A stretch of DNA of 64,000 nt from Candidatus Aquiluna sp. XM-24bin5 (GCA_003149555.1 QCWE01000001.1:336546-400545); one strand, 5' to 3'; positions 37,892-48,521 are shown, counted from the first letter of the stretch. Made by a program: numbers and translations. The notes: generated by a model from the sequence alone, not told the origin.

Positions 37892-40800
37892 TGAGCAACC
37901 TTCTTCTATTAGCTGCGTGGTCTTGCAGTGGGGTCACTTCAAAGCGTCCCTTGCGAATCACTTCGAAAGAACCAATCGCCGCGCTTAGCTGAGCGACAGT
38001 CGTGAAGATTGGCTTATCGGCCGCGGTGGTTGCGGCCCTAATTTCGTAGCCGTCAACTCTGGCAAATGCACCTGAAGGCGTGTTAACCACAACATCAACT
38101 TCACCGTCGGTGATCATTTGGACTATCGAACGCTCCCCTTCTGAAGCCTTTGAGTGCTTGATGACCGTCTCAGCTTCGATTCCGTGCCGCTCCAACATCT
38201 TGGCTGTTCCCTCAGTGGCAAGGATTCGATATCCCATCTGAGAGAGCCGAGCGACCGGAAGGATGATCTGGGGCTTGTCGCGATCTGCAACAGATACAAA
38301 GACAGATCCCGCAAGGGGAAGTGCCGATCCCGAACCTGCTTGGGACTTGGCAAAGGCTGCTGGGAAGGTTTTATCTATACCCATAACTTCCCCGGTCGAG
38401 CGCATCTCCGGACCAAGCAGGCTGTCTACATAGCGACCGTCTTTAGTGGCAAATCTCTTGAACGGTAGAACTGCCTCCTTGACTGAAATCGGGGTGCCGC
38501 TTGGTAGGTTCCGGCCGTCTGCCTCAGGTAAGTGGCCTTCGGCAATGAGCTGCCCAATTGTTTTGCCGATCATCACTAGAGATGCAGCTTTGGCCAGAGT
38601 GATTCCCAGTGCCTTAGAGACGAATGGAACAGTTCTTGATGCTCTCGGATTAGCCTCCAGGACGTAAAGAACATCCCCTGCCAAAGCGAATTGCACGTTA
38701 ATAAGTCCCCTAACCCCAAGACCACGCGCTATCGCCTCGGTTGCCTCGGAGACCCGCTGGATTTGAGATTCGCTCAGAGTTATTGGGGGGAGGGTGCAGC
38801 TCGAGTCACCCGAGTGAATACCTGCCTCCTCGATGTGCTCCATAACTCCACCCACGTAGAGCCTCTCCCCGTCGAATAGAGCGTCAATGTCAATCTCAAT
38901 TGCATCATCGAGGAAGTGATCTACGAGCAGTGGATGCGTCGCGTCTACAAGGGCATGCTCGGCAATTCGGTCGAAGTAACCCTCAAGGCTCTTCTCGTCG
39001 TAGACGATCTCCATGCCTCTTCCGCCAAGTACGAACGATGGCCGAACAAGTACTGGATAGCCAATACGCCTCGCAATCTCGACCGCCTCAGCTAAGTTTG
39101 TTGCGGTTCCGTTAGCGGGAGAGATCAAACCAGCCTGATCCAGAATTCTCTGGAATGCCCCACGCTCTTCGGCCATGTCAATTGCTTCTGGTGAGGTTCC
39201 CAAGATAGGTATTCCGGCGTCGCTCAATCCGTTGGCCAATCCGAGCGCGGTTTGGCCACCAAGCTGAACCATCACGCCTAAAAGCTCTCCCGAATGGGAC
39301 TCCGCGTGGATTACCTCCAGGACGTCTTCCAGTGTCAAGGGCTCGAAATAGAGCCGGTCCGAGGTGTCATAGTCGGTGGAGACAGTCTCTGGGTTGCAAT
39401 TCACCATGATTGTCTCAATACCTGCCTCGCGCAGTGCAAAGGCAGCGTGAACACACGAGTAATCAAACTCCACGCCCTGACCAATTCGGTTCGGACCGCT
39501 GCCAAGGATGATGACCTTCTTGCTTTGAGATGGAACGACCTCTGTTTGCTGGTCGTAGCTGCTGTAGTGGTAGGGAGTCAAGGCGGGGAATTCACCAGCG
39601 CAGGTATCCACCGTTTTGAACACGGGACGCAAGTCGAGAGAGTGGCGTAACTGTCGGATTTCTTGCTCTGCTACTCCCCTAATTTGGGCAATCTGCGCAT
39701 CGCTGAATCCGTGACGCTTAGCACGCCTTAGCACGGCCTTACTCAGTGTGCCTTCGTTAGCCAGCCACTCTGCGATCTCGTTTATTAGGACAATTTGATC
39801 TATGAACCAGGGATCAATCTTTGTCCTTTGGAATACTTCATCTGCGGTCGCACCTAATCTGAGCGCCTGCTGCACCTGCACTATTCGCCTGTCCGTTGGG
39901 GTCTCAATAAGTTCGAGCAACTCATGCTTTGTATTCGTGGGCTCTTCCCAGTGGAAGGAGGAACCCCGCTTTTCGAGTGAGCGGAGTGACTTTTGTAATG
40001 CCTGGGTGAAGTTCCTTCCGATTGCCATCGCCTCACCCACGCTCTTCATAGTGGTGGTCAGAGTGGGGTCAGCCGCGGGGAACTTCTCGAAGGCAAATCT
40101 TGGTGCCTTCACTACGACGTAGTCCAATGTGGGTTCAAAGCTCGCAGGGGTCACCTTGGTGATGTCATTAGGGATCTCGTCGAGGGTATAGCCGATGGCA
40201 AGCTTCGCCGCAATCTTGGCTATCGGGAAACCTGTCGCCTTTGAAGCAAGAGCCGAGGAACGCGAGACTCTCGGGTTCATCTCAATGACAATTACACGGC
40301 CATTCTCAGGGTCAACGGCAAACTGGATATTGCAGCCTCCAGTGTCGACACCTACGTCACGGATGATCTGGATACCGATGTCACGAAGATTTTGATACTC
40401 CCGGTCAGTCAGAGTCAGAGCCGGAGCAACGGTTATTGAATCCCCAGTGTGTACACCTACCGGATCAAAGTTCTCGATAGAACAAACAACAACGGTGTTG
40501 TCGTTCTTGTCACGCATTAGCTCTAGCTCGTACTCCTTCCAGCCCAAAATCGACTCCTCGAGAAGCACCTCAGAGGTTGGTGAAGCCTGAATGCCAGCTC
40601 CAGCGATCCTCCTAAGGTCCTTTTCGTCGTATGCAAAGCCGGAACCTAGGCCGCCCATGGTGAAACTGGGTCGAACCACAAGCGGGTAGCCGAATTCACC
40701 CGCAACTTTCAGGCAGTCATCGATGCTGTGGGCGATGGCAGAGCGCGCGACGTCAGCCCCAGCTGCCAGGACAAGATTCTTGAATTCCTGCCTGTCCTCA

Positions 40801-41177
40801 CCGGCCCGAATCGCGTCCACATTGGCGCCAATGAGTTCGACGCCGTATTTTTTGAGTGAGCCTCTCTCAAAAAGCGCCATTGCGGCGTTGAGTGCCGTTT
40901 GACCCCCAAGGGTTGGGAGTATGGCGTCTGGCTTCTCCTTTTCAATAATGGCCTCAATCACATCCGGAGTAATCGGTTCCACATAGGTTGCATCTGCAAA
41001 GTCTGGGTCGGTCATGATTGTTGCTGGATTTGAGTTGATCAGTATTACCCTGACTCCCTCCTCCTGGAGCACTCTGCAGGCTTGAGTGCCTGAGTAGTCA
41101 AACTCGCAGGCCTGTCCGATAACAATTGGGCCCGAGCCGATTACAAGGACGGAATTGATGTCTGCGCGCTTTGGCAT
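37884..41177 (-). CDS. carB: Carbamoyl-phosphate synthase, large subunit
   Basis: Builds carbamoyl phosphate from bicarbonate, ammonia (from CarA) and two ATP. 1097 residues. Two homologous ATP-grasp halves: [17 protein letters not shown] near residue 14 and [17 protein letters not shown] near 565, each with a [10 protein letters not shown] / [10 protein letters not shown] box. The C-terminal MGS-like allosteric domain starts near 940 (where UMP or ornithine bind in other species). ATG shares one base with the carA TAA. Confidence 0.98.
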   Translation of the reverse strand: MPKRADINSVLVIGSGPIVIGQACEFDYSGTQACRVLQEEGVRVILINSNPATIMTDPDFADATYVEPITPDVIEAIIEKEKPDAILPTLGGQTALNAAMALFERGSLKKYGVELIGANVDAIRAGEDRQEFKNLVLAAGADVARSAIAHSIDDCLKVAGEFGYPLVVRPSFTMGGLGSGFAYDEKDLRRIAGAGIQASPTSEVLLEESILGWKEYELELMRDKNDNTVVVCSIENFDPVGVHTGDSITVAPALTLTDREYQNLRDIGIQIIRDVGVDTGGCNIQFAVDPENGRVIVIEMNPRVSRSSALASKATGFPIAKIAAKLAIGYTLDEIPNDITKVTPASFEPTLDYVVVKAPRFAFEKFPAADPTLTTTMKSVGEAMAIGRNFTQALQKSLRSLEKRGSSFHWEEPTNTKHELLELIETPTDRRIVQVQQALRLGATADEVFQRTKIDPWFIDQIVLINEIAEWLANEGTLSKAVLRRAKRHGFSDAQIAQIRGVAEQEIRQLRHSLDLRPVFKTVDTCAGEFPALTPYHYSSYDQQTEVVPSQSKKVIILGSGPNRIGQGVEFDYSCVHAAFALREAGIETIMVNCNPETVSTDYDTSDRLYFEPLTLEDVLEVIHAESHSGELLGVMVQLGGQTALGLANGLSDAGIPILGTSPEAIDMAEERGAFQRILDQAGLISPANGTATNLAEAVEIARRIGYPVLVRPSFVLGGRGMEIVYDEKSLEGYFDRIAEHALVDATHPLLVDHFLDDAIEIDIDALFDGERLYVGGVMEHIEEAGIHSGDSSCTLPPITLSESQIQRVSEATEAIARGLGVRGLINVQFALAGDVLYVLEANPRASRTVPFVSKALGITLAKAASLVMIGKTIGQLIAEGHLPEADGRNLPSGTPISVKEAVLPFKRFATKDGRYVDSLLGPEMRSTGEVMGIDKTFPAAFAKSQAGSGSALPLAGSVFVSVADRDKPQIILPVARLSQMGYRILATEGTAKMLERHGIEAETVIKHSKASEGERSIVQMITDGEVDVVVNTPSGAFARVDGYEIRAATTAADKPIFTTVAQLSAAIGSFEVIRKGRFEVTPLQDHAANRRRLLIG

Positions 41178-42289
41178 TACTTCTCCACAATCAAGCTAAG
41201 GAATTTGTCAAACAGGTAGTGGCTGTCATGGGGGCCTGCAGCAGCCTCCGGATGGTATTGGACCGAGAAGGCCGGGATGTCCAGGCATTCGAGACCCTCG
41301 ACGACGCCATCATTTAGACCACGATGAGAGACCATTACTCTTCCGAATCCCTTTGGCGAATCGGCCTGGTCCTCCTCGAGCCTGACTGCGAAACCGTGGT
41401 TGTGTGCCGTCACTTCAACCTGCCCAGTTGCCTTGTTTTGAACGGGCTGATTGATGCCTCGATGCCCAAACGTCAGCTTGTAGGTCTCAAAGCCCAAAGC
41501 ACGTCCAAGCAGCTGATTGCCAAAGCAGATTCCGAAGAAAGGCTTACCGGCGGCGAGAAGCTCCCTAAGCATCTCAACCTGCGCATCGCTGGCCTCTGGG
41601 TCGCCCGGGCCATTGCTGAAAAACACCCCATCAGGACTTGAATCGAGTATCTCGCCTGCACTGCTGTTCGATGGGAACACTTCCACATCCAACCCGCGCG
41701 CATTCAGGTGCTCCAATGTCGAGCGCTTGATTCCCAAATCTAGAATCGCAACCTTGCCCCTCTTTTGACCCGAGGCGGGAAGGGTGTAGCGCTCTGGCGC
41801 TGTCACCTGGCCCGAGAGGTTTTGTCCCTTCATCTCTGCACTCGCACGAACCTGCTCGAGCATTGACTCTGGATCAACAACATCAGCTCCCGAGAATATC
41901 CCTGCTCGCATCGCCCCTGCATCGCGTATTCGAATAGTGATGGCTCTCGTGTCTACCTCTGCGATTCCCACGATGCCCGAGTCCAGAAGCGCAGCTTCCA
42001 ATGGCTTCTCGGACCTGAAGTTGCTTGGCATCCTGCTTGGCTCCTTGACCACGTAACCCGCGACCCAAATGCGATCTGATTCCTCATCGCGCTGATTAGT
42101 GCCAACAATGCCAATGTGGGGAGCTGTCTGGAGGACAATTTGTCCCGCATACGAGGGGTCTGTCAGGGTCTCCTGATACCCAGTCATGCCGGTAGCGAAG
42201 ACGAGTTCTCCGAGAGTCTTACCCCTCTTCCCATAGGCCTCGCCTTCGAAAACGGACCCGTCTTCGAGAACAAGGTAAGCACTATCCAA
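41177..42289 (-). CDS. carA: Carbamoyl-phosphate synthase, small (glutaminase) subunit
   Basis: Releases ammonia from glutamine for CarB. 370 residues. N-terminal domain with [22 protein letters not shown]; class I glutaminase with nucleophile Cys in [14 protein letters not shown] near residue 256 and His/Glu in SVQYHPEA near 342. Start TTG at 42289 overlaps the PH protein stop by 8 bases; AGGAG six bases upstream. Confidence 0.97.
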   Translation of the reverse strand: MDSAYLVLEDGSVFEGEAYGKRGKTLGELVFATGMTGYQETLTDPSYAGQIVLQTAPHIGIVGTNQRDEESDRIWVAGYVVKEPSRMPSNFRSEKPLEAALLDSGIVGIAEVDTRAITIRIRDAGAMRAGIFSGADVVDPESMLEQVRASAEMKGQNLSGQVTAPERYTLPASGQKRGKVAILDLGIKRSTLEHLNARGLDVEVFPSNSSAGEILDSSPDGVFFSNGPGDPEASDAQVEMLRELLAAGKPFFGICFGNQLLGRALGFETYKLTFGHRGINQPVQNKATGQVEVTAHNHGFAVRLEEDQADSPKGFGRVMVSHRGLNDGVVEGLECLDIPAFSVQYHPEAAAGPHDSHYLFDKFLSLIVEK

Positions 42290-42764
42290 TGTCTGCTCCT
42301 GTCACGTGTGCAAGCTGCTTTAGAAATCCTGAGGGGTCAGAAACGACCCTGAGATGTGTCACCAAACGTTCAGAGCCGTGTGTCCAATGGATGGCGATTA
42401 GGCCATCGAGCTCTACCCCCTTGTCTATGGTGGCAGTCTCCCTCGTAAATCCAGCAATGTCTTCGGCCGGTATGAGGAAGTTCTTCTCTCCCACCCGTTC
42501 AATCGATACGCCATCCTCCGAGGCAAAAACCTTAGCTTTACCTCTCGCGCCTAATCCAAACGCCCACAATCTGTCCAGAGGCCTGGATGCAAAGACCGTT
42601 GACACATACAATGCCTGCCCAAGCTCAAGACCCCCGCGAGAATCTCTCAATGCAGGGAGCCTGCTTTCCTGCAGGGCTCGGCGACCTTTAACAGACCTCC
42701 AAATCCGAAATGCGATGGCGAAGACCAGGGCTATAAGCATCGCTCCGATGAGCTCTCTAAGCAT
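42282..42764 (-). CDS. Membrane-anchored PH-like domain protein in the pyr operon
   Basis: 160 residues. One hydrophobic helix (about 5-19) then a basic stretch ([12 protein letters not shown]) and a beta-rich domain with [26 protein letters not shown] and a [14 protein letters not shown] strand, as in the bacterial PH-like proteins encoded between pyrC and carA in actinobacteria (Rv1382 position). Function is unknown; the conserved place in the pyrimidine operon is the only hint. I chose ATG 42764, which overlaps the pyrC stop by 8 bases and follows GGAAAGG; an ATG at 42779 adds five residues. Confidence 0.78.
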   Translation of the reverse strand: MLRELIGAMLIALVFAIAFRIWRSVKGRRALQESRLPALRDSRGGLELGQALYVSTVFASRPLDRLWAFGLGARGKAKVFASEDGVSIERVGEKNFLIPAEDIAGFTRETATIDKGVELDGLIAIHWTHGSERLVTHLRVVSDPSGFLKQLAHVTGADIG

Positions 42765-44025
42765 TCGCAACCTTTCCATCCCGGAGGCTAAATTCGCCCC
42801 GGAAGATTGTGTGAACTACCGCTCCCGAAAGCTCGTGACCAGCAAATGGATTGTTCGTTGATAGGGAGTGGGTCTTTGTCTGTATGACTCTCTTCGCGCT
42901 TGGGTCAAGCAGGACAATATTTGCAGGCCTACCCTCCTCGATGGCACCATGACCCGCCAGCGAACCAATCTCAGCAGCCTTTGATGACATAACCTCACTA
43001 AATCGGTCCCAATCCGTGGCCCCCGAGTCAATCAGGACGGACTGAGCCACCGATGCTGCGTGTTCGAGACCAACCATTCCAAAAGCCGCTTGCTCCCACT
43101 CGCAATCCTTCTTCTCCGATGAGTGTGGTGCATGGTCTGTCCCAATGATGTCAATGGTGCCATCGATTAGGCCCTGCCTGAGGGCAAGAGTGTCCTCCTT
43201 GGTTCGTAGCGGAGGATTGACTTTGTAGACCGGGTCGTAACTGCGCACGAGATCCTCTGTGAGCATGAGATGGTGAGGTGTCACCTCCGCAGTTATGTTG
43301 ATGCCCCTCGCCTTTGCCCACCTAACGACATCTACTGCTCCAGCGGTCGTCAGGTGACAAATATGCAGTCGCGCACCTATTTGCTCAGCCAATAGGGCGT
43401 CTCGTGCGATTATGGATTCCTCCGCGACGCTGGGCCAACCCTTCAGACCGAGCTCAGTTGATAGCGGACTGGCATTCATTTGAGAACCCTCAGTCAAACG
43501 TGGTTCCTGAGCATGCTGAGCAATAACTCCACCAAGGCCCTTGACGTAGGTCAGTGCACGCTGCATCACGAGTGGGTCGTGAACGCAATGACCGTCATCG
43601 CTAAAAACTCTCACCCGAGCTGCTGAGTTTGCCATCATCCCCAGGGCGCTTAGCTCTGTGCCACCAAGGTTCTTTGTCACTGCGCCTATGGGCCGAACTT
43701 CCAGTAGCCCAGCCTCCTCGCCCAAGGTCATGACCTGCTCGACAACAGAAGCGTTGTCGGCCACCGGATCGGAGTTGGCCATTGCAAAAAGTGCCGTATA
43801 GCCTCCGGCAACGCCTGAGCGTGAGCCGGAGAGAACCGTCTCACTCGCCTCATAGCCCGGTTGCCTAAGGTGCGTGTGGAGATCAACGAAGCCTGGGAGC
43901 GCCATAAGTCCAGAGCAGTCAAGACCAGAGGCTTGAGATTTCCCTATCTTCGACACTGCTCCACATTCGATTGTTATGTCGGTGAGTTTTCCATTCGAGA
44001 GCTGAACGCCTTTGAGAACCTGCAT
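42757..44025 (-). CDS. pyrC: Dihydroorotase
   Basis: Cyclises carbamoyl aspartate to dihydroorotate; zinc amidohydrolase. 422 residues, class I. LPGFVDLHTHLRQPG near residue 42 (zinc His pair), further metal His in IAQHAQEP and HICHLTT, and IGTDHAPHS with the catalytic Asp near 300. ATG shares one base with the pyrB TAA. Confidence 0.97.
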   Translation of the reverse strand: MQVLKGVQLSNGKLTDITIECGAVSKIGKSQASGLDCSGLMALPGFVDLHTHLRQPGYEASETVLSGSRSGVAGGYTALFAMANSDPVADNASVVEQVMTLGEEAGLLEVRPIGAVTKNLGGTELSALGMMANSAARVRVFSDDGHCVHDPLVMQRALTYVKGLGGVIAQHAQEPRLTEGSQMNASPLSTELGLKGWPSVAEESIIARDALLAEQIGARLHICHLTTAGAVDVVRWAKARGINITAEVTPHHLMLTEDLVRSYDPVYKVNPPLRTKEDTLALRQGLIDGTIDIIGTDHAPHSSEKKDCEWEQAAFGMVGLEHAASVAQSVLIDSGATDWDRFSEVMSSKAAEIGSLAGHGAIEEGRPANIVLLDPSAKRVIQTKTHSLSTNNPFAGHELSGAVVHTIFRGEFSLRDGKVANA

Positions 44026-44954
44026 TAACCCTCCCCCGCCAAGAGCTTGTAGAGAACAGCCATGCGAACGGACAAGCCATTCCTGACCTGGGTGAGCACC
44101 GCACTCCTGGGGTCATCCGCGGCCTCATCTGAAATTTCAAATCCCCTGTTCATTGGTCCTGGGTGAAGTATTACCGCGTCGTCCTCAAGCATCCTAAACC
44201 TGGCCCCAGATAGCGACCACTTAGCTGCATATTCGCGCTCCGAAGGAAAGAAGACTCCCTGCATGCGCTCCCTTTGTACCCTCAGCATCATGACAACATC
44301 TGGCTTGTCCTCGAGCGCCTCCTCGAAGGAATAGACAACTTCACAGCCAAGCTCTCTAAACCCCTGGGGCAGAAGGGTTTCGGGCCCAGCCAGCGTGACT
44401 TTGGCACCGAGCAAGGTAAGTAGCAAGACATTGCTCCTTGCAACGCGCGAGTGTTGGATGTCTCCAACTATCAAGACCTTGATGCCCTTTAGGTCTGAGC
44501 CCGAATTTTTGATTTGGCGAATGGTCAGGGCGTCAAGCAATGACTGCGTCGGGTGCTCATGCGAGCCGTCACCTGCGTTTACCACCGAACCTGAGATCCA
44601 GTCCTTGGTTGCAAGCGTCTGAGCAGCGCCACTCATGGGGTGGCGGATGACTATCGCATCTGCACCGAGAGCCTCTAGCGTTTGCGCAGTATCTTTCAGG
44701 CTCTCGCCTTTGCTCACTGAACTGGTAGCCGCGGCGAAGTTGATTACATCTGCACTTAGTCTCTTTGCGGCGATCTCGAAACTAATACGAGTTCTGGTTG
44801 AGTTCTCATAAAAGAGATTCACGACCGTCTTGCCCCTGAGTGCCGGTAGCTTCTTTACCTCTCTGGCATTCACAGCGGAAAGCTCTTGGGCGCTGTCGAG
44901 AAGGTCGATTGCGGCTTCTCTGTCTAGTTCTCTAATCGAAGTGAGGTGCCTCAT
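44025..44954 (-). CDS. pyrB: Aspartate carbamoyltransferase, catalytic subunit
   Basis: Carbamoyl phosphate + aspartate to carbamoyl aspartate. 309 residues. Carbamoyl-phosphate loop STRTRISFE near residue 52, HPMSGAAQ near 105 and [17 protein letters not shown] near 128. No PyrI subunit is present, as usual for Gram-positives. ATGA overlap with pyrR. Confidence 0.97.
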   Translation of the reverse strand: MRHLTSIRELDREAAIDLLDSAQELSAVNAREVKKLPALRGKTVVNLFYENSTRTRISFEIAAKRLSADVINFAAATSSVSKGESLKDTAQTLEALGADAIVIRHPMSGAAQTLATKDWISGSVVNAGDGSHEHPTQSLLDALTIRQIKNSGSDLKGIKVLIVGDIQHSRVARSNVLLLTLLGAKVTLAGPETLLPQGFRELGCEVVYSFEEALEDKPDVVMMLRVQRERMQGVFFPSEREYAAKWSLSGARFRMLEDDAVILHPGPMNRGFEISDEAADDPRSAVLTQVRNGLSVRMAVLYKLLAGEG

Positions 44955-45481
44955 TGTTCGATCACAACCTGATCGGTTCCGTCGGTCTGCACGAGCATCA
45001 CATTCACTCGCTCGTCGGCAGCAGTGGGAAGGTTCTTACCAACGAAATCTGGCCTTATAGGAAGCTCTCGGTGCCCGCGATCCACTAGCACAGCAAGCTT
45101 GACCTGTCTCGGGCGCCCATAGTCAGTTATTGCATCAAGCGCGGCTCTGACGGTTCTTCCTGAGTAAAGAACATCGTCTACTAAAACAACCACTTTGTCG
45201 TCGATTCCACTTGTCGGGATACGTGTGGATCGAACCTCACGCTCGGAACTCAAAGAATCGTCCCGATACATAGTTATATCCAGCTGACCTATTTGTGATT
45301 GGTATGAATCATCTATCTCGGAGAGAGTGGAATCGATTCGCTCGGCTAGCTCGACCCCTCGCGTTGGAATACCAAGCAGGACGAGATCTTTCGAACCTGA
45401 ATTAGATTCGAGAATTTCATGGGAAATGCGCTTCACTGCACGTGAGATATCAGAGCTATCCAGAACGGTGCGCAGTGGCAT
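44951..45481 (-). CDS. pyrR: Pyrimidine operon regulator / uracil phosphoribosyltransferase PyrR
   Basis: UMP/UTP-sensing RNA-binding protein that represses the pyr operon and has weak UPRT activity. 176 residues. PRPP motif [19 protein letters not shown] near residue 95, [10 protein letters not shown] near 37 and the basic patch RDDSLS typical of PyrR. ATG 45481 with AAGGAGAGG upstream. A PyrR-binding hairpin sits immediately before this SD, so autoregulation by blocked translation is expected, as shown in Mycobacterium smegmatis. Confidence 0.95.
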   Translation of the reverse strand: MPLRTVLDSSDISRAVKRISHEILESNSGSKDLVLLGIPTRGVELAERIDSTLSEIDDSYQSQIGQLDITMYRDDSLSSEREVRSTRIPTSGIDDKVVVLVDDVLYSGRTVRAALDAITDYGRPRQVKLAVLVDRGHRELPIRPDFVGKNLPTAADERVNVMLVQTDGTDQVVIEQ

Positions 45482-45494
45482 AAGCCTCTCCTTC

Positions 45495-45512
45495 TTCGCC
45501 TCTCTGGACGAA
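45495..45512 (-). promoter_or_regulatory. PyrR-binding RNA hairpin in the pyrR leader
   Basis: Minus-strand RNA UUCGUCC-AGAGA-GGCGAA: stem UUCG/CGAA, a bulged U, then CC/GG closing the AGAGA loop. The CCAGAGAGG core matches the known PyrR-binding loop (CCNGNGAGG). The SD AAGGAG (45488-45493) begins one base after the hairpin, so bound PyrR would hinder ribosome access. There is no terminator in the leader. Confidence 0.82.
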
Positions 45513-45532
45513 CTTAAAGGACGTTTGCCTAC

Positions 45533-45538
45533 AGCATA
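45533..45538 (-). promoter_or_regulatory. Predicted -10 element of the pyr operon
   Basis: TATGCT on the minus strand in the 63-base nusB-pyrR gap. Start near 45526 would give a leader of about 45 bases holding the PyrR hairpin and SD. No good -35. Confidence 0.45.
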
Positions 45539-45544
45539 ACAGCT

Positions 45545-45964
45545 TTAGATAGCCTCGCTACCTTTCGCCAGGCGCGCCAGAACACCGTTAATGAATTTTG
45601 GCGATTCCTCTGTCGAAAGTTCGCTTGCGAGATTGACCGCCTCTGAAATAGCCACCTCATTTGGGACTTCAGGATTGAAAAGAATTTCCCAGGCACCCAT
45701 TCTCAGGATTGCCCGATCCAGATACGGCATGCGCTCAAGTTTCCAGCCCTCGGAGAGATTTTGGAGTCTAGAGTCCAAAGCATCTCGATTTGTCTTGACG
45801 CCCGTAACAATCGTTTCGGCGTAATCGAAGATTGCATCCTGGTTTTGGCGGCCCGCACTTGATTCTTGAGCGCTTGCAAGAGCCTCAAGTGAATCTACTT
45901 TGTTTAGCTCTGCTGCGTAGAGAGCGTCTAATGCCCTCTTGCGCGATTTAGTTCTGGAGCTCAA
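45545..45964 (-). CDS. nusB: Transcription antitermination factor NusB
   Basis: Binds boxA RNA with S10 (NusE) to protect rRNA transcription. 139 residues, all-alpha fold. RTKSRKRALDALYAAE at the start (RNA-binding arginines), LDRAILRMGAWEILF and VAISEAVNLASELSTEESPKFINGVL at the end. The TTG start follows directly on the efp stop and gives the normal family N-terminus. No clear SD. efp-nusB pairing is common. Confidence 0.94.
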   Translation of the reverse strand: MSSRTKSRKRALDALYAAELNKVDSLEALASAQESSAGRQNQDAIFDYAETIVTGVKTNRDALDSRLQNLSEGWKLERMPYLDRAILRMGAWEILFNPEVPNEVAISEAVNLASELSTEESPKFINGVLARLAKGSEAI

Positions 45965-46528
45965 CTATTCACTTGCCCGACCAAGATACTCACCGGTACG
46001 GGTGTCCACCTTCACCTTGGTGTTGTTCTCAATGAACAGTGGAACCTGAATCTGGTGTCCCGTCTCAAGCGTTGCGGGCTTAGTGCCACCGGTTGAGCGA
46101 TCGCCCTGTAGCCCGGGCTCGGTGTAGGTGATCTCGAGTGTCACCGAAGGTGGAAGCTCGACATAGAGCGGAGATCCATCGTGAATTGCGACCGTTGCAA
46201 CCTGATTCTCAAGTAGGAAATTAGCAACATCTCCGACGACAGCTGCATCCAGAGACATCTGATCATAAGTTGAGTTGTCCATGAACACGAAGCCTGATCC
46301 ATCGTTGTAGAGATACTGCATGTCGCGCCTGTCGACAGTTGCGGTATCGACCTTTACTCCTGCGTTGAAAGTCTTGTCGACCACCTTGTCTGACTTCACG
46401 TTCTTCAGTTTGGTTCTTACGAATGCCGGCCCCTTGCCAGGCTTTACATGCTGAAACTCGATGACACTCCACAGCTGCCCGTCAATCAGCAGCACCATGC
46501 CGTTTTTTAGATCGTTTGAAGTTGCCAT
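45965..46528 (-). CDS. efp: Translation elongation factor P
   Basis: Rescues ribosomes at polyproline. 187 residues, three beta domains. The tip loop reads KPGKGPAF with Lys 32, the actinobacterial sequence thought to work without modification. C-terminal [16 protein letters not shown] is the family signature. ATG 46528 with AAGGAGAG four bases upstream. TAAACT using the aroQ stop may be its own -10. Confidence 0.97.
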   Translation of the reverse strand: MATSNDLKNGMVLLIDGQLWSVIEFQHVKPGKGPAFVRTKLKNVKSDKVVDKTFNAGVKVDTATVDRRDMQYLYNDGSGFVFMDNSTYDQMSLDAAVVGDVANFLLENQVATVAIHDGSPLYVELPPSVTLEITYTEPGLQGDRSTGGTKPATLETGHQIQVPLFIENNTKVKVDTRTGEYLGRASE

Positions 46529-46552
46529 GACTCTCCTTGATAAACCTGAAGA

Positions 46553-46558
46553 AGTTTA
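46553..46558 (-). promoter_or_regulatory. Possible -10 element of efp
   Basis: TAAACT on the minus strand, beginning with the aroQ TAA stop. Start near 46546 would leave an 18-base leader with the AAGGAGAG SD. Confidence 0.35.
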
Positions 46559-46990
46559 GCTGCCTGCAAGCTGCCGCAGCGCCAGCTTGTATGAGTCAAA
46601 GCCAAATCCCGCTATTTGCCCGGTCGCCACTCCTGAAATCACCGAGTTCTGGCGGAACTCTTCGCGGGCATGCGGGTTGGAGATGTGAACCTCGATTAGC
46701 TGTACCCCAGCACCTGTGAGAGCCGCACAGGCGTCTCTGAGCGCGTACGAGTAGTGGGTAAATGCGGCCGGATTAAGTACGACTGGCGTTTTCGACTCGA
46801 GGGCTTCGTGGAGCCAGCCAATTAGCTCGTCCTCGCTATTGGTTTGCCTGAAATCGACCTCGCTACCAAGCTCTGAAGCAGTAGCCGAAAGCAGGCCCTC
46901 AAGGTCATTCAGGGTAGCCATTCCATACACATCAGGCTCCCTTGTGCCCAGGAGATTTAGGTTGGGGCCGTTCAGTACGAGGATTTTCAT
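46556..46990 (-). CDS. aroQ: 3-Dehydroquinate dehydratase, type II
   Basis: Third shikimate step. 144 residues, flavodoxin-like dodecamer-forming fold. NGPNLNLLGTREPDVYG holds the catalytic Arg/Tyr lid, NPAAFTHYSYALRDA and IEVHISNPHAREEFR complete the site. ATG 46990 has no strong SD; TAGCGT, formed with the aroB TAG stop, ends six bases before it. Confidence 0.97.
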   Translation of the reverse strand: MKILVLNGPNLNLLGTREPDVYGMATLNDLEGLLSATASELGSEVDFRQTNSEDELIGWLHEALESKTPVVLNPAAFTHYSYALRDACAALTGAGVQLIEVHISNPHAREEFRQNSVISGVATGQIAGFGFDSYKLALRQLAGS

Positions 46991-46996
46991 ACGCCT

Positions 46997-47002
46997 ACGC
47001 TA
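46997..47002 (-). promoter_or_regulatory. Predicted -10 element of leaderless aroQ
   Basis: TAGCGT on the minus strand; TAG is the aroB stop codon. Spacer AGGCGT (6) to the ATG. The AGG in the spacer is too close to the start to be a normal SD. Confidence 0.5.
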
Positions 47003-48034
47003 TTCCACAATCGCCTGAAATGCCGTGAATAGCAGCTCTGGTGTAGGTGCTGCAAGGATTCCCGGTTTTCCAATCTTCTCGAGCACCACGAATCGCAGCG
47101 CACCGCTTCTTGCCTTTTTATCCCGCTGCATGACCTCTAGTAGCTGCGGCCATTTGTCTGCCTTGTAGTTTGTGGGCAAACCAAGCTTGCTAAATACACT
47201 CCGATGTTTCTCTACATCGCTCTCCGAGAGCTTTCCCGAGAGCATTGACAGTTCAGCTGCAAACGTCATTCCGATCGAGATTGCAGCGCCGTGACGCCAT
47301 TTGTATCGCTCAGCGTGTTCAATTGCGTGTCCAAGGGTGTGCCCATAGTTCAGAAACTCGCGCTGTCCACTCTCTCTGAAGTCCTCGGTGGTAACTCTCT
47401 CTTTGATTGATACAGAGCGCCGAACAAGGTCTTCAAACACCTCCGAAGTGGTGTCGGTAGCCGCATCATCCGAAAGTACAATGTCGAGAATCTCCGTATC
47501 CGAAATGAATCCGTACTTCACCAGCTCCGACATGCCCGCAATCAGATCGTTCCTAGGCAGGGTCTCCAAGGTATCTAGGTCAATAAATACTTTCGTTGGA
47601 AGATGAAAGACACCCACCAAGTTCTTACCCTCTTGGGTATTTACGCCTGTTTTCCCTCCGATGGCGGCATCGACCATTCCCAAGAGAGTCGTGGGTATCA
47701 AGTAGGTTCTCACCCCGCGGAGCCATGTACCTCCCACGAATCCAGCAAGGTCTGTGGTTGTACCCCCGCCGAGACCAATGACCGCGTCGTTGCGATGGAA
47801 GTCTGCCTGCCCCATGATTCCCCAGCAGAAAGCAGCCACCTCAACGCGCTTGGCTTCCTCGCTCTGCGGAACCTCAGCCAAGAACGCCTCGAAGCCCTCT
47901 GTTCTTAGAGTCTCACTGAGTAGTTCAGCGGTAGCGGCCAATGGCTGCGGGTGAACAATCAGTACCTTGCTAACACCGTCCAGGCTCTTAGGAATCTCGT
48001 CGAGAAGACCACGACCAATCAAGCTATAGGACAT
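47000..48034 (-). CDS. aroB: 3-Dehydroquinate synthase
   Basis: Second shikimate step; NAD+ and zinc enzyme. 344 residues. GLGGGTTTDLAGFVGGTWLRG near residue 87, LLGMVDAAIGGKTGVN near 116, metal His residues in NYGHTLGHAIE near 240. The ATG overlaps the aroK end by 11 bases; AAGG lies six bases upstream. Confidence 0.97.
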   Translation of the reverse strand: MSYSLIGRGLLDEIPKSLDGVSKVLIVHPQPLAATAELLSETLRTEGFEAFLAEVPQSEEAKRVEVAAFCWGIMGQADFHRNDAVIGLGGGTTTDLAGFVGGTWLRGVRTYLIPTTLLGMVDAAIGGKTGVNTQEGKNLVGVFHLPTKVFIDLDTLETLPRNDLIAGMSELVKYGFISDTEILDIVLSDDAATDTTSEVFEDLVRRSVSIKERVTTEDFRESGQREFLNYGHTLGHAIEHAERYKWRHGAAISIGMTFAAELSMLSGKLSESDVEKHRSVFSKLGLPTNYKADKWPQLLEVMQRDKKARSGALRFVVLEKIGKPGILAAPTPELLFTAFQAIVE

Positions 48035-48521
48035 CTCTAGCCTTACTCTCTAGTTCCTCAAGGACCACTCGGATAGGTCGGTTTGCCGTAACCACAGTTG
48101 CCGTCGCTAGCTGCTGATAGTACCCGAGTCGCTCCTGGTAAAGCATTTCCCACATGCTGGGATCCGACTTCAGCAGGGGTCTTTTGTCGAGATTTATTCG
48201 GGATAGAACCCAATCGGCACTTGTATCCAAAAAGATGGTGGGGATGTCCTGAAGGAGTTCCCGGTTTTTTTTGGTCACCACCACTCCACCACCGGTTGCA
48301 ATAACCGCAGGCGACTTTAGGGCCTTCTCAAGGGCCGCCGTCTCGAGGGTGCGAAAGCGATCCTCACCCTGGTCTTCAAAGATCTTTGGTATCGGACCGT
48401 GACTCGCTGAAATCATTCGATCGGTGTCCAAAAACTTCGTTTCAAGAAGCTTCGCAAGCTTTCTTCCGAGCGTGGACTTGCCTGCCCCCATGGGCCCAAT
48501 AAGGACGAGGGGCTTAGCCAC
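48024..48521 (-). CDS. aroK: Shikimate kinase
   Basis: Shikimate to shikimate-3-phosphate. 165 residues. P-loop at 9-17 (GPMGAGKST), substrate Asp in FLDTDRMI, GGG loop in ATGGGVV near 74. I chose GTG 48521 (MAKPLVLIG), which shares one base with the aroC TAG; an open frame of 57 more codons runs up into aroC without family similarity. aroA (EPSP synthase) is not here. Confidence 0.95.
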   Translation of the reverse strand: MAKPLVLIGPMGAGKSTLGRKLAKLLETKFLDTDRMISASHGPIPKIFEDQGEDRFRTLETAALEKALKSPAVIATGGGVVVTKKNRELLQDIPTIFLDTSADWVLSRINLDKRPLLKSDPSMWEMLYQERLGYYQQLATATVVTANRPIRVVLEELESKARDVL

